DNA from: Paenibacillus kobensis NBRC 15729
GTDB lineage: Bacteria; Bacillota; Bacilli; Paenibacillales; Paenibacillaceae
Length of the DNA: 61,684 bases
Direction of reading: 5' to 3'
NCBI RefSeq assembly: GCF_004000825.1
Contig: NZ_BILZ01000035.1
Span: forward strand, 1 to 61,684
The first letter of the stretch is position 1. Every line of letters starts with the position of its first letter. The notes under the pieces were generated by a model. It did not search any database, was not told where the DNA came from, and saw only the letters and a list, made by a program, of their open reading frames with translations. A program made the translations under genes and the position numbers. Below, piece by piece: positions 16,825-25,659 of this stretch.

Positions 16825-16941
16825 ATCAAAGGTCTCTTTCTGCGCTTCTGTCAGAGTTGGCATCAGGTTGTCCTCGTTCCGAGTCAGTAGCTGTGCGTTA
16901 TTCACTGCCTCTCCGTATAGCTCCTCGACTGCACTTCTCAT
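16762..16941 (-). pseudogene. Remnant of a small gene, truncated by the kinase gene
   Basis: On the minus strand an open frame starts at ATG 16941 (MRSAVEELYGEAVNN...) and reads like a real protein for about 41 residues, ending LTEAQKETFDLL, then continues antisense into the kinase 3' end and stops at 16762. The pattern M-x-x-hydrophobic-EELY ... LTEAQKE-x-F resembles the short DUF6809-type proteins of Bacillota mobile elements. In the other direction the frame stays open to about 16990 across a C8 tract. No ribosome site is visible. I read it as a truncated gene and as the junction where the kinase cassette was inserted, near 16826. Confidence 0.4.
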
Positions 16942-17009
16942 ACTTTGGGGGGGGACACTGTACCAGAATACGTCGCGGATATCCAGCTAAGGGCGAAGTG
17001 TTAGCAATT

Positions 17010-17054
17010 AAGTAACAAAGTCCCGACAGACGGATATATACCATTTGTCGGGAC
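17010..17054 (-). terminator. Terminator of the type III R-M operon
   Basis: Minus strand: GTCCCGACA and TGTCGGGAC form a perfect 9-bp stem with a 17-base loop, followed by a T-rich stretch. It starts 5 bp beyond the stop codon of the Res gene at 17059. Confidence 0.8.
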
Positions 17055-17058
17055 TGTT

Positions 17059-19842
17059 TTACATGAAAAATCCGTAAGCATCAAAAATCTGATCCAGTTC
17101 ATCGTTGGAGATGGCATGCAGCACTTTGTCACGAACGAGCCCTTGGGAGAGATCCAGTCTCTTGAATCTGGTTTTGCCTGTCGGATCCTTGCCGGTACGA
17201 ATCAACTGAATTCTACCGATTCTCGGCTCCGCTTCTGCATATTTTGCAAATCCCTTAGCTTTACCTAGATTATCTTTGAAATCAGGATTATGGGGTTCAA
17301 GAATGTCGATCACATAATTCAATGCAGGATCATCTCTGACAATCAGGAAGTCGGGATAAGTCGCTTTGGTTTCGCCACTAATCTCGTAGGGAATACACAA
17401 CGACCATTTTTCTCTAGGTGGGTTACGTAGCCAACACACGAAATCCGTTTGCTGCGCTTCCTCAGCCAGAACTCCTTCTTCCCAGCCGTTCAGTTTAATT
17501 GTGGCAATGCCCTCTTTATCTGCAAACAAATGGTTGTCATATTCTTTCCCCCCGCTTTCCATTCGGACACTGATGGTCTCCGGCAGGGCAAAGTTGTGCT
17601 TACTGACCACATCGCCATCCGCAATAATATCGCTGTACTGCTTTTTGAACTTTTCGGATTTGTTGACTACATACTTGCGATACTGATCGTTCAGGCTGTG
17701 GAACTTCTTTTTAGCATATCGGTTCAGGCTTGCAATACAGTCATCGTCCGCTACAAATAATATGCAATCCACCTTGAAAGCAGTAGGGTCATTAGGGTCA
17801 AAATACTTCCGTCCATAAATATTCTGAAAACCATAATTGCCGATCTTCGCATCTGCTGCCCGTAGCTGCCGGTCAAGGTCACCTTCAGATGCGGTAAACA
17901 AGTCGTGAACTATCCCGTTGTCAAGTGCCTCTCCAAACGCATCGAAGATGCGGACAGACAATTTAAATGAAAGCACATGTTCGGCAAGCTCGTCATATTT
18001 TCCCGTATTTCGTAGTTGTTCAACATAGGTGCGAATCATATTCGACACATCGTTTTTGATTTCGTCATTGGCTCCGGCATAGATGTTGGTCTGGGTAAGC
18101 AGCGCGGCCAGACTTAACAGGGATTTCAGATAACTGTTGATTTTAACAGAGCGCACCAGATAGGTCAGCAATCCCTGTTCATTGATGAATTTGGTGATTG
18201 CCTCCCTGTCCATATAGCGGCCGGGAATCATAATCTGAACACTGGGGTTCGGGACAGGCTCCGTTGCCGTCGGCCACTCTGGACTGTTCAGCACCATGAG
18301 CGTTGGCTCTACCTGGGGGGGGACAGGCCGATAGACAGCCTGCGACTCCGCAATTGTTTCGGGTCTATTCTGGGCCGGTTGTTCCGTCGATGCAACATCC
18401 TGCGATATGGCAATCTCCATCTGCCCAGGTATTGGCGTTTCCTCCCGTCTCCTGGTAGTACGCACTGTCCAAGGGACATAAACCGGATGCTCCAAGGACT
18501 CGCCCTCGACATCGATAGGAATGTCGCCGCCTTCGGCATCACGAAATTCCTTAATGACCTTTTCAACGGTATCCTTGTTGAAGTACGGCAGAAACAGCCG
18601 CACATCATTCAAATAATCATCTACAAGGATATGACACTGCAGCGGAGTCCGAACCATTCTGCCGAGAAGCTGCGCGATATAAGTCTCGTCGTTTGCAGGG
18701 CGGAAAGATATCATAGCCTCCGCACGGGGACAATCCCAGCCGGTAGAAAGATTCTCCTTAAACATTACGATTCGAATTCGCTTGTCATCTGTAATCTCAG
18801 ATGGGTCCACATGATGCACTGGCAGGCCGTTGACCGTAATCGTAGAGGTAGAGCCAAAAGTATGTACCACCTCGTGCTCTTTGAGCCGTATGCCGAGCCG
18901 CTCTTCGATTTTTGCGAGCACATCATCTAGGTTGGTATCGGAAATCTTTTTGCCACTACCCGCGCGAACCTGGATCACAAAGATCGGATTGACCTGTGCG
19001 TAATGCTGCTCATAGGAATACTGATACCAATGATCACATTTCTTTTTCCATTCGTCTGTGGCGGCCTCCAGTAGAGCCATTTCGCTGTTCTTTTCCGGGT
19101 CATCTGGGTAGGTGATGACGATTCTGTCCTTCAACAGACCGGATGCGCGGACTTCATTGGATGTCACAATGCATTTCTGCAATGTCGATGTCGTGTTGTC
19201 TACCAGCGCATTAAACCGAGCTGCCGTGGCACTGATCCCGATGACCACAGGCATTGGGGACAAACCGTGAGGTTTGCTGCCTTTGAGAAATCGCTGCATG
19301 ATGGACGTCGCTTTGCCAGCCTCTCGTCCCTGCATACCGCGATGGGCTTCATCAATAATGAAGTACAGCCGGTCGGATTTCTCCTGTGCTGTATTCTCGA
19401 GGGTATCCCATATGGTGTACTGCCGATAATTGGAATATTTACTGAGGTTTCCGGTGGCGCTCAGCTTCTGTGTGTTGAGGAAATAGATATGCCCATCCTC
19501 CAGCTTCTCCATATCAAAGGACTCGTCCTCAATGGTGACGCACTGGTTGAAACGAATTTTGTCAGCCTTCAGGTCAAACTTCTGCTTCGACTGGTCGTTC
19601 AGCGCTGGGGAGTCCGACAACCAGACAAAGATGGCCTCTGGTTGCTCCGCATACTGGTCCGTGCCGTAAAAGATATCCTCCACCAGCGCCGCCATAATAA
19701 TGGTCTTACCGGCGCCAGTAGGTGCCTGAAGCGAGACCACCTGTGGGGTATGGGTGCGATGATAAATGCCTAGCGCCTCCGCCGCTTTCATACGCAGGTC
19801 GGCAACTGCCTTTTTCTGAAACGGAAATAATTCGACTTTCAT
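17059..19842 (-). CDS. res: Type III restriction endonuclease subunit (Res), DEAD/DEAH helicase
   Basis: Restriction subunit of a type III R-M system, acting with the Mod protein encoded just upstream. 927 residues. The superfamily 2 helicase core is at about 1-430: Walker A QAPTGAGKT at about 40-48, Walker B IIDEAHRG at about 166, and motif VI around QLLGRMVR. A proline-rich linker at about 500-530 is encoded across a C8 tract. The C-terminal domain has YPDFLIV followed by VIDILEPHNPDFKDN: the usual ExK of PD-(D/E)XK is replaced by an Asp-Ile-x-Glu-Pro-His segment. I choose ATG 19842, since GGGAGGAA lies 6-7 bases before it inside the end of mod; mod and res are therefore separated by 2 bp and translationally coupled. 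Confidence 0.88.
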   Translation of the reverse strand: MKVELFPFQKKAVADLRMKAAEALGIYHRTHTPQVVSLQAPTGAGKTIIMAALVEDIFYGTDQYAEQPEAIFVWLSDSPALNDQSKQKFDLKADKIRFNQCVTIEDESFDMEKLEDGHIYFLNTQKLSATGNLSKYSNYRQYTIWDTLENTAQEKSDRLYFIIDEAHRGMQGREAGKATSIMQRFLKGSKPHGLSPMPVVIGISATAARFNALVDNTTSTLQKCIVTSNEVRASGLLKDRIVITYPDDPEKNSEMALLEAATDEWKKKCDHWYQYSYEQHYAQVNPIFVIQVRAGSGKKISDTNLDDVLAKIEERLGIRLKEHEVVHTFGSTSTITVNGLPVHHVDPSEITDDKRIRIVMFKENLSTGWDCPRAEAMISFRPANDETYIAQLLGRMVRTPLQCHILVDDYLNDVRLFLPYFNKDTVEKVIKEFRDAEGGDIPIDVEGESLEHPVYVPWTVRTTRRREETPIPGQMEIAISQDVASTEQPAQNRPETIAESQAVYRPVPPQVEPTLMVLNSPEWPTATEPVPNPSVQIMIPGRYMDREAITKFINEQGLLTYLVRSVKINSYLKSLLSLAALLTQTNIYAGANDEIKNDVSNMIRTYVEQLRNTGKYDELAEHVLSFKLSVRIFDAFGEALDNGIVHDLFTASEGDLDRQLRAADAKIGNYGFQNIYGRKYFDPNDPTAFKVDCILFVADDDCIASLNRYAKKKFHSLNDQYRKYVVNKSEKFKKQYSDIIADGDVVSKHNFALPETISVRMESGGKEYDNHLFADKEGIATIKLNGWEEGVLAEEAQQTDFVCWLRNPPREKWSLCIPYEISGETKATYPDFLIVRDDPALNYVIDILEPHNPDFKDNLGKAKGFAKYAEAEPRIGRIQLIRTGKDPTGKTRFKRLDLSQGLVRDKVLHAISNDELDQIFDAYGFFM
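18315..18322. repeat. Eight-base G/C homopolymer inside the Res coding region
   Basis: Eight consecutive G on the plus strand (eight C in the coding sense) encode Val-Pro-Pro in the linker of Res. A one-base slip would frameshift the gene before its C-terminal third. A second G8 tract is at 16947-16954 in the remnant, with the same local context TGTC-C8-A. Confidence 0.9.
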
Positions 19843-19844
19843 GG

Positions 19845-22040
19845 TCAATTCCTCCCCGTGTTGATTCTGAAGTTGTCGAGATAGTCCCGATAGAGCTGGT
19901 AAGTATTCGATGCCCGCAGATTCTTTGCCATGGCACAGTAGCCTGTCTCATAGTCAGTGACGATATAAACGGTCTCAATCTGTGTCAGGGAATTGACTGC
20001 TGCTTCAAACTCAGGGAAAGCGGCTTCCTCCGTCAGGATGGCAAATTTGTTTTCCGGCAACACCAGCATGATGGGAACGGCTTCGTCATCTGCGCTGGGG
20101 CATGGGCCATGTGCGCCCGCCTTCATCCACAGTGTGGGCAGCATCTCCTTGAATTGTCTGCCGAGGGCAACAGAGGTTCTGTCCAGGAAACCCAGTTTGA
20201 AGAAAGCGGCGTTTGTTTCAAAACCACTAGCCCTTTGGATTTCAGCCAGTTTCGGAAGTTTTTGAACTTTCTTCTTAATATAGATTTTTTTCGAAATAGG
20301 CTTTCCAGTTGATTTTGATACAACAGTGTCTTCCTCGTTCAAGACAAAATCTTCGATAAGTGCTCCGTAGTCACCCTCAAGAGGAGCACCGCTTATGTCA
20401 CGCCCCTTGATACTACAAACCGTTCGTGGCCATGTAACATTGCGAGCTATTCCTAGGTTGTCCCACTCCGGATCTCCAGGCTTAAAGCCTTGTTCAGAAA
20501 GGGCAGTTGCTTCATCTGCAGAGACTTCATTGTTTGTAACCAAGACACAACGTCTACGCCCTCCATCTTCTGCGTTAAGCAAATTGACTGCGTGGAGCGT
20601 TGTCCCAGACCCTGCAAAAAAGTCAACAATTAGTGCCTCCTTTTTGCTGGCGACAAAATATCTGAGTGTATCCTGAACCGCATACAAGGATTTAGGAAAA
20701 CTAAATTTTCCGGTTCCTATGAAAGACCCAAGGAGAGAAGTTCCATATTGACCGGCATCGTGAAGTTTGTTTTGCCAAACAGTTGTGGCACGGGTAACTT
20801 TCCCGTCTACCTCAACCACAATTTTAGTACCATCTGGACGCAATCCACGTACAGCCCAACGACCCTCATGGATTTTGTCTTTATAATTCGCGCTTAAATA
20901 ACGGAAGACGTATGGTTGGTTTTCGCTCCCCTCAGTTACCCTTACCACACCATCATCAATTAAAGTTTTAAGTGAATCACCAGTCAAACCCCAGTTCATC
21001 TCAACGCCATCTTCACGAATTGGAAAAACTGCAGTCGCCCCTTCTATCGAAGGAGCACTTTTAATGGACTGTTCCGGCGTTAATGGTAATCCGATTTTTA
21101 TGATTTTCTTTGTGGTGTCATCAACGTAGATAGGATAAAATTGCGCAGTTCCACCTTTGACGGTTCCCCTTCTAGAAGAAAAGTCCGTTCTTCTGAGATA
21201 CCACCAACGAACCTCTTGCTCATCACCTACGCCCTTCGGGTGAATCACATGCGCATCGCCAATCAAAACGATGTAAGCATATTCATCTGCTCTAGAAAAA
21301 AGGTTATCCCTCTTAGCACCCGAGGGGTTAATAGTAATACTTACCATCTGCATTTTGGCATGTGGAAATAATTCTTCAAGCAAGCATCCAAGGTGTAAGT
21401 ATTCCTTTTCGTCAATCGTAACAATCAGCACCGATTCTTTCGGATTCAGCAGTTTTTTCGCCATCTTCAGTCGCTTCTGCATCATAGACAGCCATTTGCT
21501 ATGCCGGTATGCATCCGTGCTATCCACATAGTCGTTATTGTATTTCCAATCTTTCGCGCCAGTATTATAAGGCGGATCTATATAAATGCAATCTACTTTC
21601 CCGGCATAAAGGTATTCCAACAACTGTAAGGCATGGTAGTTATCCGCCTCAATCAGCGTATGCCACAGGTCGCTGTCAGGGGCATTGCAGACCGTGTCTA
21701 GAGGCTTAAGATAGGGATAAACTGGCTCACCAAATTCGGCCACTGTGACTAACTCGGCAACAGGCAGTTCCACTACGTCACCGTCACCCTTAGGGAAGCA
21801 GGTTGCAGTTTCACCATTGATTTTCAGCACTACATAGGTTTCGCTCACCTTGCCGGTTTTAATGGCAACCGTGCCGCCTTTTCGGACGGGCACGTCGTAA
21901 AGGGGAGTACATTCCGGTAGATGCTCCTCAAATACCAGTCCGAATTTCTTCTGCTTGCTCAGCTTCTCGACCTCCTGCTCGATTTTAGCGCGGAGAGCAG
22001 AGTCTTGAATTTGCATAATCAAATCGTTAATCGCCGCCAT
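19845..22040 (-). CDS. mod: Type III DNA N6-adenine methyltransferase (Mod)
   Basis: Methylates adenine in a short asymmetric site and supplies target recognition for Res. 731 residues, beta class: the catalytic motif IV DPPYNTGAKDW at about 154-164 comes before the cofactor motif I DFFAGSGTT at about 475. The target recognition region lies between them (about 230-450). Near the end, CVLVTNNEVS and WPRTVCSIKG are typical of this family. AAGGAG precedes the ATG by about 9 bases. The gene begins 12 bp after the stop of the HTH regulator and ends 2 bp before the Res start, making a three-gene operon. The recognition sequence cannot be deduced. No simple repeat is seen inside mod. Confidence 0.92.
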   Translation of the reverse strand: MAAINDLIMQIQDSALRAKIEQEVEKLSKQKKFGLVFEEHLPECTPLYDVPVRKGGTVAIKTGKVSETYVVLKINGETATCFPKGDGDVVELPVAELVTVAEFGEPVYPYLKPLDTVCNAPDSDLWHTLIEADNYHALQLLEYLYAGKVDCIYIDPPYNTGAKDWKYNNDYVDSTDAYRHSKWLSMMQKRLKMAKKLLNPKESVLIVTIDEKEYLHLGCLLEELFPHAKMQMVSITINPSGAKRDNLFSRADEYAYIVLIGDAHVIHPKGVGDEQEVRWWYLRRTDFSSRRGTVKGGTAQFYPIYVDDTTKKIIKIGLPLTPEQSIKSAPSIEGATAVFPIREDGVEMNWGLTGDSLKTLIDDGVVRVTEGSENQPYVFRYLSANYKDKIHEGRWAVRGLRPDGTKIVVEVDGKVTRATTVWQNKLHDAGQYGTSLLGSFIGTGKFSFPKSLYAVQDTLRYFVASKKEALIVDFFAGSGTTLHAVNLLNAEDGGRRRCVLVTNNEVSADEATALSEQGFKPGDPEWDNLGIARNVTWPRTVCSIKGRDISGAPLEGDYGALIEDFVLNEEDTVVSKSTGKPISKKIYIKKKVQKLPKLAEIQRASGFETNAAFFKLGFLDRTSVALGRQFKEMLPTLWMKAGAHGPCPSADDEAVPIMLVLPENKFAILTEEAAFPEFEAAVNSLTQIETVYIVTDYETGYCAMAKNLRASNTYQLYRDYLDNFRINTGRN

Positions 22041-22052
22041 AGTAACTTCTCC

Positions 22053-22397
22053 TTATCTTTGCACTGCGAGCAGTTGGTTTAGCACCGTACGAACATTGTC
22101 CCACTTATCCGGGTTGGATTTAATCAGTTCGCCAATGTCCACAGGAATCTCACTTCTTCCTTGCGCTGCTAAATCATAAAATTTGCTTCGCCGGGAAGGA
22201 TCAACATCCATCTTTTCTTCCAGCACTACAAGCATCCGGTTTTGCAGATCTAGCGGAGGTGGAGCAGCAGTGAGGATGTCATAAAAATAAGGCTTCTTGA
22301 TGCCAACCGAATTATAGAATTCTTCCTGTGACATTTGTGCCAGCTTGATCTCGCAAACCAAGTATTCACCAAATGCGGTTTTTTGCCTCTTTTTCAC
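22053..22397 (-). CDS. HTH (XRE-like) regulator of the type III R-M operon
   Basis: A 114-residue protein whose first half has a Cro/C1-like helix-turn-helix: MSQEEFYNSVGIKKPYFYDIL at about 24-44 (turn at VGIKKP). The C-terminal half is helical with IPVDIGELI and WDNVRTVLNQLL. It is first in the operon before mod. The GTG start has an unusually strong site, GGGAGGTGA, 6 bases upstream. It most likely acts as the control protein, binding the repeated elements at 22415-22442 just upstream of its own gene to time methylation and restriction. That role is inference from position. Confidence 0.75.
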   Translation of the reverse strand: MKKRQKTAFGEYLVCEIKLAQMSQEEFYNSVGIKKPYFYDILTAAPPPLDLQNRMLVVLEEKMDVDPSRRSKFYDLAAQGRSEIPVDIGELIKSNPDKWDNVRTVLNQLLAVQR

Positions 22398-22414
22398 TTG
22401 CCCTCACCTCCCAT

Positions 22415-22442
22415 AGTATGTTTGTGTACATACTAACATACT
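22415..22442 (-). promoter_or_regulatory. Probable operator of the R-M control gene
   Basis: AGTATGTT, then TACATACT and AACATACT form overlapping inverted and direct repeats of an AGTATGT half-site (inverted repeat GTATGT-N6-ACATAC). It lies 18-45 bp upstream of the GTG start of the HTH gene, overlapping where its promoter should be. This fits autoregulation. Confidence 0.7.
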
Positions 22443-22817
22443 TTTTACTGGAAATTAAGAGTTTCGGTAAATTCCTTTCAAAAGTTCAAAATATCTCAAA
22501 GATGTACTTAACCTTATAAGGCAACGGATCTCTGTCAACAAAGCAGACACATAAATTCGAGAAATCAGGCTGCAGAACGGTACGTACGTTCGTATTCATT
22601 TGGGCGTATGATACCCTAAGGAAGAATGGTTTATCTTTCCATTATAGAAGCGGGTAATATGTTCAAAAATGTGCTTACGAGCTTGCTCGCGCTATTTATA
22701 TTTTTCTCGATCAATGATTCTTTATTAATGATGCTGTGGAATTCGATGCATACATTGTCGTAGCAGTAGCATTCATCTCATGACCTACAAAGGTCAAACT
22801 CTTCTCGCCTTTGAGGA
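22443..22817. other. Gene-free AT-rich interval
   Basis: No convincing gene. A 34-codon plus-strand frame starts at about 22660 with a hydrophobic stretch but has no ribosome site, and other short frames are broken. It may contain decayed coding sequence and marks the right edge of the R-M operon. Confidence 0.4.
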
Positions 22818-22859
22818 TAAAAGAAAGAGCCCGCTTCGGATAACCTGTTCCGGCGGGCT
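22818..22859 (-). terminator. Terminator of the metalloprotease gene
   Basis: Minus strand: AGCCCGC and GCGGGCT pair around an 18-base loop, followed by TCTTTCTTTT. It lies about 80 bp beyond the stop at 22942. Confidence 0.8.
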
Positions 22860-22941
22860 AATAAATCGAGATTATGCTCCTTTTCTACGCGATTGAAGCC
22901 GGAAAACCTATCATCGGGCATACCATAGCTGCGGGCGATTT

Positions 22942-25026
22942 CTACTTCCCGCTACCCTTGGCATTACTTTTCTTCCCGGTGTCCTTCAGAACCACATCAT
23001 AATCATATGACACGCTGTTTCTGGTGCCTTCAGGAGCGGCGTACGTCGTCATCATGATAATGCGGTCGTACTTATTGCCGTGGAGCAAGTCGGTAAGCTC
23101 AATACGGTCCGATTCCGACATATTAATAGGATCCGGCAAGCGGATGACTTTGACCTGGTTATTGTGCTCTTTCGCCTTTTGCTTATCATAATTCTTCATC
23201 AAGCCGATGAATTGAACCTGATAATTCACGTACTGACCGGTAGCCTGCTCCAGACTTTTAAATCCGGAGGTGTCGGTCATCGCATCGATCACGGTTCCGT
23301 TCAACCGCAGATTGGACAAGTACCAGCCAGCTTCGTTATAGCCCCAGTCCGTCAAATAACGGAAACCGAGCAGAACCTTCTTCCCGGCATAAGCGGACAG
23401 ATCGAACGACTCCGTCTTCCAGCCGCCGGAGCTGCCCGTGAAGCCCGGCAGATTCGCCGCGATCTTCGGATAGCCTTCTTCGACCAGATCGCTGCGTGTG
23501 TCCTCATTGGCCAGCGACGTCCACGTCTTCCCTCCGTCCTCGGATACCTGCACGGCACCGAAGTCCCACTGCTCCTCGATGTTGTAGCTGGTGTCGAAGC
23601 TGAGCTCAGGCGCAGCCTGGCTGGTCAGATCCAATTCCTTGATCAGGAAATTGTCGGCCAAGTCGCCTTGATTGCCCCAGAGAACCGCTCCGCGCTCAGG
23701 ATCCTCCACCGGCGTCCAGTTGGTGCGCAGGAAGTCGAGTCCTTGGAAATACAGATGATCGATCTTCGGATCCGGCGTGATCACTTTGATGTCTGTCCCC
23801 CATGCGGGAGAGGTGTTGTCTGCCAAGACGGAGGAGGTAAAGTCGGGAGTCAGGTCGATCGAGTTGAACTTGTACGTAGAGGGATCGCCTTGATACCCGC
23901 TGTCCAGCACGACTGCCGTCATGTAATCAGCATATACCTCAGCGAAAGTTTTGCCGATGCCGGCTTGCGCGAGCGCATCTTCAACGCCGCTGATGCCGGT
24001 GTAAGGATCATGGAACAAGGTCTGGATAAACGATTCTCCGTAATGATCGTATAGGTACAGCTGGAACAGATAGGCGTTGCCGTAATCGGCGAGAATTTGC
24101 AGATCCGACTGGTCGCCCCATAAGGTAAGGGAGTTCCGGAGATGCGACATGAATTCGTCCACATGGTCGGTGGAGTGGCCGTAACCGACCATGTATTGGG
24201 CGAAGTCAGACAAGCCTTCATTGATGAAGCTCTCTTCGTTCGGGTCGGTATCCCGGTGCAGCAAATGCTGGAATTCGTGCGCGAATACCCCTTCATAGAG
24301 ATAAGGCTCCGCCGCGTTCGGTCCGGTCCGCTTCAACCAATTATAACAATCGACGGTCATGACATTACGATCGGTAAAATCGCTGACCGTCGGGGAGAAG
24401 TATCCGGCGATGTAGCTTGGATAGGTTGGGTTGTAGTAGCTTTGGTCCTTGATGTTGTCGATCAAAATGACGACACGGCCGCTGTCATCCTTATACAAGC
24501 CGTTGTAGCCATCATTCCCTTTGCGCTCGGCAGGCGGTGCGAAATACTCGATTTCTTTGGGATAAATGCGCGTTTCGAATTCGTTCAGCAAATACTGAAC
24601 CTGCGCGTCTGTGATTTGAACGGAGCCGTTCCGCGGATCCCCGTTCGGAAAGTTGAGATTGTTCGCTACCCACACTTCTCCGTTATTCCCGACGGCGCGG
24701 AGGGTGAAGTTCTTCAAATAATAGTTGCCATCGACATCATTGCTCGTCAGCCATGGCTTGACGATGCCGACATCCGCTTCCGTCAGGCTGGCATCGCCCG
24801 AGGAAGTGCCGGCATCCGCCGAAGCTTCGCTGCCGGACAGGTTAAGCCGGCCTTCGGCTTTAACACCTTCAAGCGTATCGGCTCTCAGCTTCGCACCGAT
24901 GTCCAGCACGCTGGGATTCGCGTTGAAGCTCGTCTGCTTGGCCGATGCCGCAGACGCCGCAACCGGCATGAGCAGGCCGCCGATCAGAATGAACGACGAA
25001 ATCAGACTGAAGAGATTGCGTTTCAC
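22942..25026 (-). CDS. Secreted zinc metalloprotease, immune-inhibitor-A/M6-like
   Basis: An exported protease. I choose the GTG at 25026 (694 residues), because AGAGGAGGAG lies 9 bases before it; upstream codons before it are not part of the signal. The signal peptide is VKRNLFSLISSFILIGGLL with cleavage near ASAASA (about 30). The zinc site is HEFQHLLHRD at about 250, then E in NEGLSDFAQYMVGYGH acts as third ligand region. A beta-rich C-terminal part (about 450-600) with WGNQGDLADNFL, EEQWDFGAVQVSEDGG and GWYLSNLRLNG resembles the ligand-binding modules of immune inhibitor A proteins. The tail after about 670 is short and basic. Probably degrades extracellular proteins. Monocistronic. Confidence 0.88.
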   Translation of the reverse strand: MKRNLFSLISSFILIGGLLMPVAASAASAKQTSFNANPSVLDIGAKLRADTLEGVKAEGRLNLSGSEASADAGTSSGDASLTEADVGIVKPWLTSNDVDGNYYLKNFTLRAVGNNGEVWVANNLNFPNGDPRNGSVQITDAQVQYLLNEFETRIYPKEIEYFAPPAERKGNDGYNGLYKDDSGRVVILIDNIKDQSYYNPTYPSYIAGYFSPTVSDFTDRNVMTVDCYNWLKRTGPNAAEPYLYEGVFAHEFQHLLHRDTDPNEESFINEGLSDFAQYMVGYGHSTDHVDEFMSHLRNSLTLWGDQSDLQILADYGNAYLFQLYLYDHYGESFIQTLFHDPYTGISGVEDALAQAGIGKTFAEVYADYMTAVVLDSGYQGDPSTYKFNSIDLTPDFTSSVLADNTSPAWGTDIKVITPDPKIDHLYFQGLDFLRTNWTPVEDPERGAVLWGNQGDLADNFLIKELDLTSQAAPELSFDTSYNIEEQWDFGAVQVSEDGGKTWTSLANEDTRSDLVEEGYPKIAANLPGFTGSSGGWKTESFDLSAYAGKKVLLGFRYLTDWGYNEAGWYLSNLRLNGTVIDAMTDTSGFKSLEQATGQYVNYQVQFIGLMKNYDKQKAKEHNNQVKVIRLPDPINMSESDRIELTDLLHGNKYDRIIMMTTYAAPEGTRNSVSYDYDVVLKDTGKKSNAKGSGK

Positions 25027-25222
25027 CAAATATAACTCCTCCTCTGATATATGGCTTGCCCACAAAGGGCTATGTCACCTATCATAACAAGGAGGAAAAT
25101 ATTAGGAAGTGCCTCCATTACCAGCAGTATTGTGCTGTGACTACTTGAGCCGCACAACCTCTGGCCTAGCCGCTGTCAAATCTAGTCACGAAGGCGGCAG
25201 ATGTGTCGATCATTCGGAGAAC

Positions 25223-25251
25223 CAAAAAAGCCGTTCCATTAAAGGACGGCT
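25223..25251 (-). terminator. Terminator of the DUF2075/MazG/Nudix cluster
   Basis: Minus strand: AGCCGTCC and GGAACGGCT pair around a short loop and are followed by six T. It is about 107 bp beyond the stop at 25358. The stretch from 25027 to 25357 holds no other gene I can see. Confidence 0.85.
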
Positions 25252-25357
25252 ATGTATTATAGAACCTTGTGGGGATTGGACTTCTGATTTTTGCGGCACT
25301 TTGGAAATACTACTTTTCTACAAGATATTGACGCACCCTGATGATTGAATTGGGCAT

Positions 25358-25642
25358 TCATTTCTGAAAATCCTTTGGAGACAACGATATTAAAAGGTCA
25401 ACTGTAGATAATGATTGGCCTTCGTGATAAGCAGTAACACTTTCCTTTAACATCTGTTTAAGTGTGGGATTAGCGTGAACATCTGAAGCGATGGAGTTAT
25501 GATCTTCCTCTTGCAGAATGATAGTAAACTTCCCTTTACCGGGAATGAATATCTGGCAAACCGAGTTTTCTTTATTCATGTTCGCAATCTGTTCCATCAA
25601 GTCTTCCTTAGTCAAGATTTCCTCCAAGTCGTTCACCACCAA
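25358..25642 (-). CDS. Small antitoxin-like protein of unknown function
   Basis: 94 residues. The N-terminal third (DLEEILTKEDLMEQIANM) is helical, then a beta segment GKFTIILQEEDHNSI, and a helical end with NPTLKQMLKESVTAYHEG and TVDLLISLSPKDF. The Asn-Pro-x-Leu-x-x-Met-x-x-Glu-Ser pattern followed by an STxDLIxSLSPxDF tail resembles small antitoxin-like proteins, but I do not know a named family. Start is uncertain: TTG, GTG or a second GTG lie within three codons, and CGGAG precedes the last by 7 bases. It is the last gene of a five-gene cluster, 17 bp after the Nudix gene. No toxin lies next to it. Confidence 0.6.
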   Translation of the reverse strand: MVVNDLEEILTKEDLMEQIANMNKENSVCQIFIPGKGKFTIILQEEDHNSIASDVHANPTLKQMLKESVTAYHEGQSLSTVDLLISLSPKDFQK

Positions 25643-25659
25643 TCTCCGATTATTTGTTA

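Noticed and set aside
22660-22764. 34-codon hydrophobic plus-strand frame
   Set aside because: No ribosome site or promoter, and the sequence continues in another frame, so probably chance or decay.
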